Positions 29,947 to 30,951 of a DNA stretch of 30,951 nt are shown here, in pieces. Within the stretch, counting starts at the first letter, position 1. Each line of letters opens with the position of its first letter. The notes under the pieces are model-generated. The model was not told the DNA's origin and made no database searches. It worked only from the letters and a program-made list of their open reading frames with translations. This DNA is from Phycisphaerales bacterium UBA854 (GTDB lineage: Bacteria > Planctomycetota > Phycisphaerae > Phycisphaerales > SM1A02). The translations under genes and the position numbers were made by a program. The stretch covers positions 1-30,951 of the forward strand of contig DBGM01000044.1 in NCBI GenBank assembly GCA_002295885.1, written 5' to 3'.

Positions 29947-30822
29947 TCATTGCGCCGCCGGGGCGGGGGGCTCGTCGGCGTGCAGCGGGTGGGGCTGGGC
30001 TTCCTTGATCTGCTGATCGGTGTCCAGGCGGGTGTTGATCAGCGAGGGGGCTCCGGACAGATTGCAGATCGCGGAGCCGATTGCGGATCGGTTGCCCGCA
30101 AAGCTGCACTGGCTCAGGACCGGAGCTGCATTCCAGTTGAAGATGCCTCCGCCCGACAACAGGGCGGCGTTGTCGATGAACGTGCAGGACTCGAAGCTGG
30201 GTCGCGCGTCGTGCCAGATGTACGCTCCGCCGCCGCAGGGGGCGGAGTTGCCGACGAAGCCGCATCGGATGAAGGTCGCATCGCTGTCCTTGATGAGCAG
30301 GCCGCCCGCGATGTTGTCCGCCCGGTTCGAGGTGATCATGCAGTCGAGAAAGAGCGGGGAGCCTCCGGTGATGGCGATGCCGCCGCCGCTGCCGTACTGG
30401 GCGTTGTTGTCCCGGAAGGTGCAGCCGACGAAGACCGGGGACGCGTCCCTGATGAGCAGGCCGCCGCCCATGATCTCGCCGCGGTTCGTGTTCATCTGTC
30501 CCTTGCCGCCGGTGAAGGTGAGATTGATCAGCCGCGTGCGGGACGACTCGTCGGAGTCGCAGGTCACGGTGCTGCTGCGTCCCGTGCCGCCTCCGTCGAC
30601 GATGGTCGCCTCCGCGCCGTCGATGCCCACGATCGTGATGGACTTGCCCCGCAGATCCAGGCGCTCCACGTAGGTTCCCGCCGAGACACGGATGGTGTCG
30701 CCGTCGGATGCCGTCTTGATCGCCGCGGAGATCGTGGGATGCTCCGACGGTACGAGCAGTTCCGCCCCCACGGCGGCCCGGACGGCGAGCAGGCAGATCA
30801 GCATCGTGGAAAGGCGGTGCAT
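29947..30822 (-). CDS. Secreted right-handed parallel beta-helix repeat protein
   Basis: The 291 aa begin with a signal peptide, MHRLSTMLICLLAVRAAVGA, with probable cleavage before E21. The motif PSEHPTISAAIKTASDGDTIRVSAGTYVE (25-53) is the typical entry strand of planctomycete beta-helix proteins. At least five coils of about 22-24 residues follow, each with a Cys-x-Phe-x-x-Asn and Gly-Gly-Gly step (CTFRDNNAQYGSGGGIAI, CGFVGNSAPCGGGAYI, CTFIDNAALLSGGGIF, CSFAGNRSAIGSA). The fold is common in carbohydrate-active or surface proteins, but no catalytic site is visible. ATG 30822 is chosen for the signal peptide; longer in-frame starts (30903, 30930) would bury it. The C-terminus is Pro/Ala-rich. 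It lies upstream of the FlgI-like lipoprotein gene. Confidence 0.85.
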   Translation of the reverse strand: MHRLSTMLICLLAVRAAVGAELLVPSEHPTISAAIKTASDGDTIRVSAGTYVERLDLRGKSITIVGIDGAEATIVDGGGTGRSSTVTCDSDESSRTRLINLTFTGGKGQMNTNRGEIMGGGLLIRDASPVFVGCTFRDNNAQYGSGGGIAITGGSPLFLDCMITSNRADNIAGGLLIKDSDATFIRCGFVGNSAPCGGGAYIWHDARPSFESCTFIDNAALLSGGGIFNWNAAPVLSQCSFAGNRSAIGSAICNLSGAPSLINTRLDTDQQIKEAQPHPLHADEPPAPAAQ

Positions 30823-30930
30823 GGTGGGGCGCGGAGCCTCGCAAGTGCGTCGAATCGCCGGTTCCCGGTGAGGCGGCACGACGTTTTCCGGGGTGGCGTG
30901 CATCGGGGTGAGGATCGGACGGGTGACCAA
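30823..30930 (-). promoter_or_regulatory. Gap between tRNA and beta-helix gene
   Basis: These 108 nt on the minus strand hold the spacer between the tRNA 3' end and the beta-helix start. The only -10-like sequence is GATCCT (complement of 30911-30916), 7 nt before an alternative ATG at 30903. No ribosome site precedes 30822, and no terminator with a T-tract follows the tRNA. Confidence 0.25.
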
Positions 30931-30951
30931 TGGGCGATACTGGACTCGAAC
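30931..30951 (-). tRNA. 3' end of a tRNA (T-loop and acceptor), partial
   Basis: Read on the minus strand, the last 21 nt start with G53, the T-loop TTCGAGT (54-60) and T-stem half CCAGT (61-65), followed by acceptor half ATCGCCC (66-72) and discriminator A73. The acceptor would pair with a 5' GGGCGAT, common in tRNA-Val and tRNA-Ile; Val seems the better guess. CCA is not encoded: the next bases are TTGGTC. The anticodon lies outside the window, so the identity is not established. Confidence 0.7.

Noticed and set aside
29891..30844. Upstream extension of the FlgI-like frame through the beta-helix gene
   Set aside because: The signal sequence begins at 29890. The upstream part is a different frame of the beta-helix gene and reads as Arg/His-rich nonsense.
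30902..30903. Start of the beta-helix gene at the upstream ATG (30903) with GATCCT 7 nt before it
   Set aside because: This start would place 27 polar, Pro/Arg-rich residues in front of a good signal peptide. GATCCT could still mark a transcription start.
1..30951. CRISPR arrays, insertion sequences, phage genes or defence systems
   Set aside because: No regularly spaced direct repeats, transposase or integrase motifs, or terminal inverted repeats were seen. Gene content and base composition look uniform throughout.

Overview
The window reads as a GC-rich, tightly packed bacterial chromosome segment made almost entirely of housekeeping genes. The gene set suggests Planctomycetota, probably the Phycisphaerae lineage. 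The clues are a rhomboid protease that starts MGLYDRDY and ends in a short VDRILDKI..SLT domain, a very long fused SecD-SecF with an enlarged second periplasmic domain, a lipoprotein with a flagellar P-ring (FlgI)-like domain, and a secreted Cys/Gly-rich parallel beta-helix protein. This placement is inferred from protein character. No rRNA or complete tRNA is present to confirm it.

Layout. 1-70: the last 22 codons of a multicopper oxidase. 90-5502 (minus): recG-polX-ffh, a DNA repair/SRP operon. 5550-8777 (plus): xseA-xseB and a prepilin peptidase. 8713-9354: an OmpA/Pal-type lipoprotein behind a hairpin-rich stretch. 9440-11398: a Kup potassium transporter. 11409-13177 (minus): mlaF-mlaD lipid-transport genes without the mlaE permease. 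13190-21099 (plus): a long co-directional run of Nudix hydrolase, rhomboid, tgt, yajC, secDF and a LysM protein. 21107-23058 (minus): an aldo/keto reductase overlapping an FAD oxidoreductase. 23193-24044 (plus): an alpha/beta hydrolase. 24034-27756 (minus): the chromosome condensation protein SMC. 27929-30822 (minus): the FlgI-like lipoprotein and the beta-helix protein. 30931-30951 (minus): the 3' end of a tRNA that continues outside the window.

How the genes fit together. tgt-yajC-secDF is the classical tRNA-queuosine/protein-export cluster, here extended by a Nudix enzyme, a membrane protease and a cell-wall LysM protein. xseA and xseB encode both subunits of exonuclease VII and are coupled by a one-base TGATG overlap. 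RecG and PolX are DNA repair enzymes read together with ffh. Several genes (MlaD/MlaF, the Pal-like lipoprotein, the LysM protein, SecDF) concern a diderm envelope.

Signals. Genes are packed with 1-40 nt overlaps or gaps near 10 nt, and all four convergent junctions are under 20 nt or overlapping. A -10-like TAnnnT hexamer lies exactly 6 nt before the start codons of xseA, kup, polX and the FlgI-like gene, which suggests leaderless transcripts. I found no CRISPR array, transposase, phage gene or clear novel defence system. The best leads are the leaderless-promoter pattern, the structured leader abutting the ribosome site of the LysM gene, the prepilin peptidase frame that runs through an intrinsic terminator into the next gene, and the FlgI-HEAT-like lipoprotein in a non-flagellar context.
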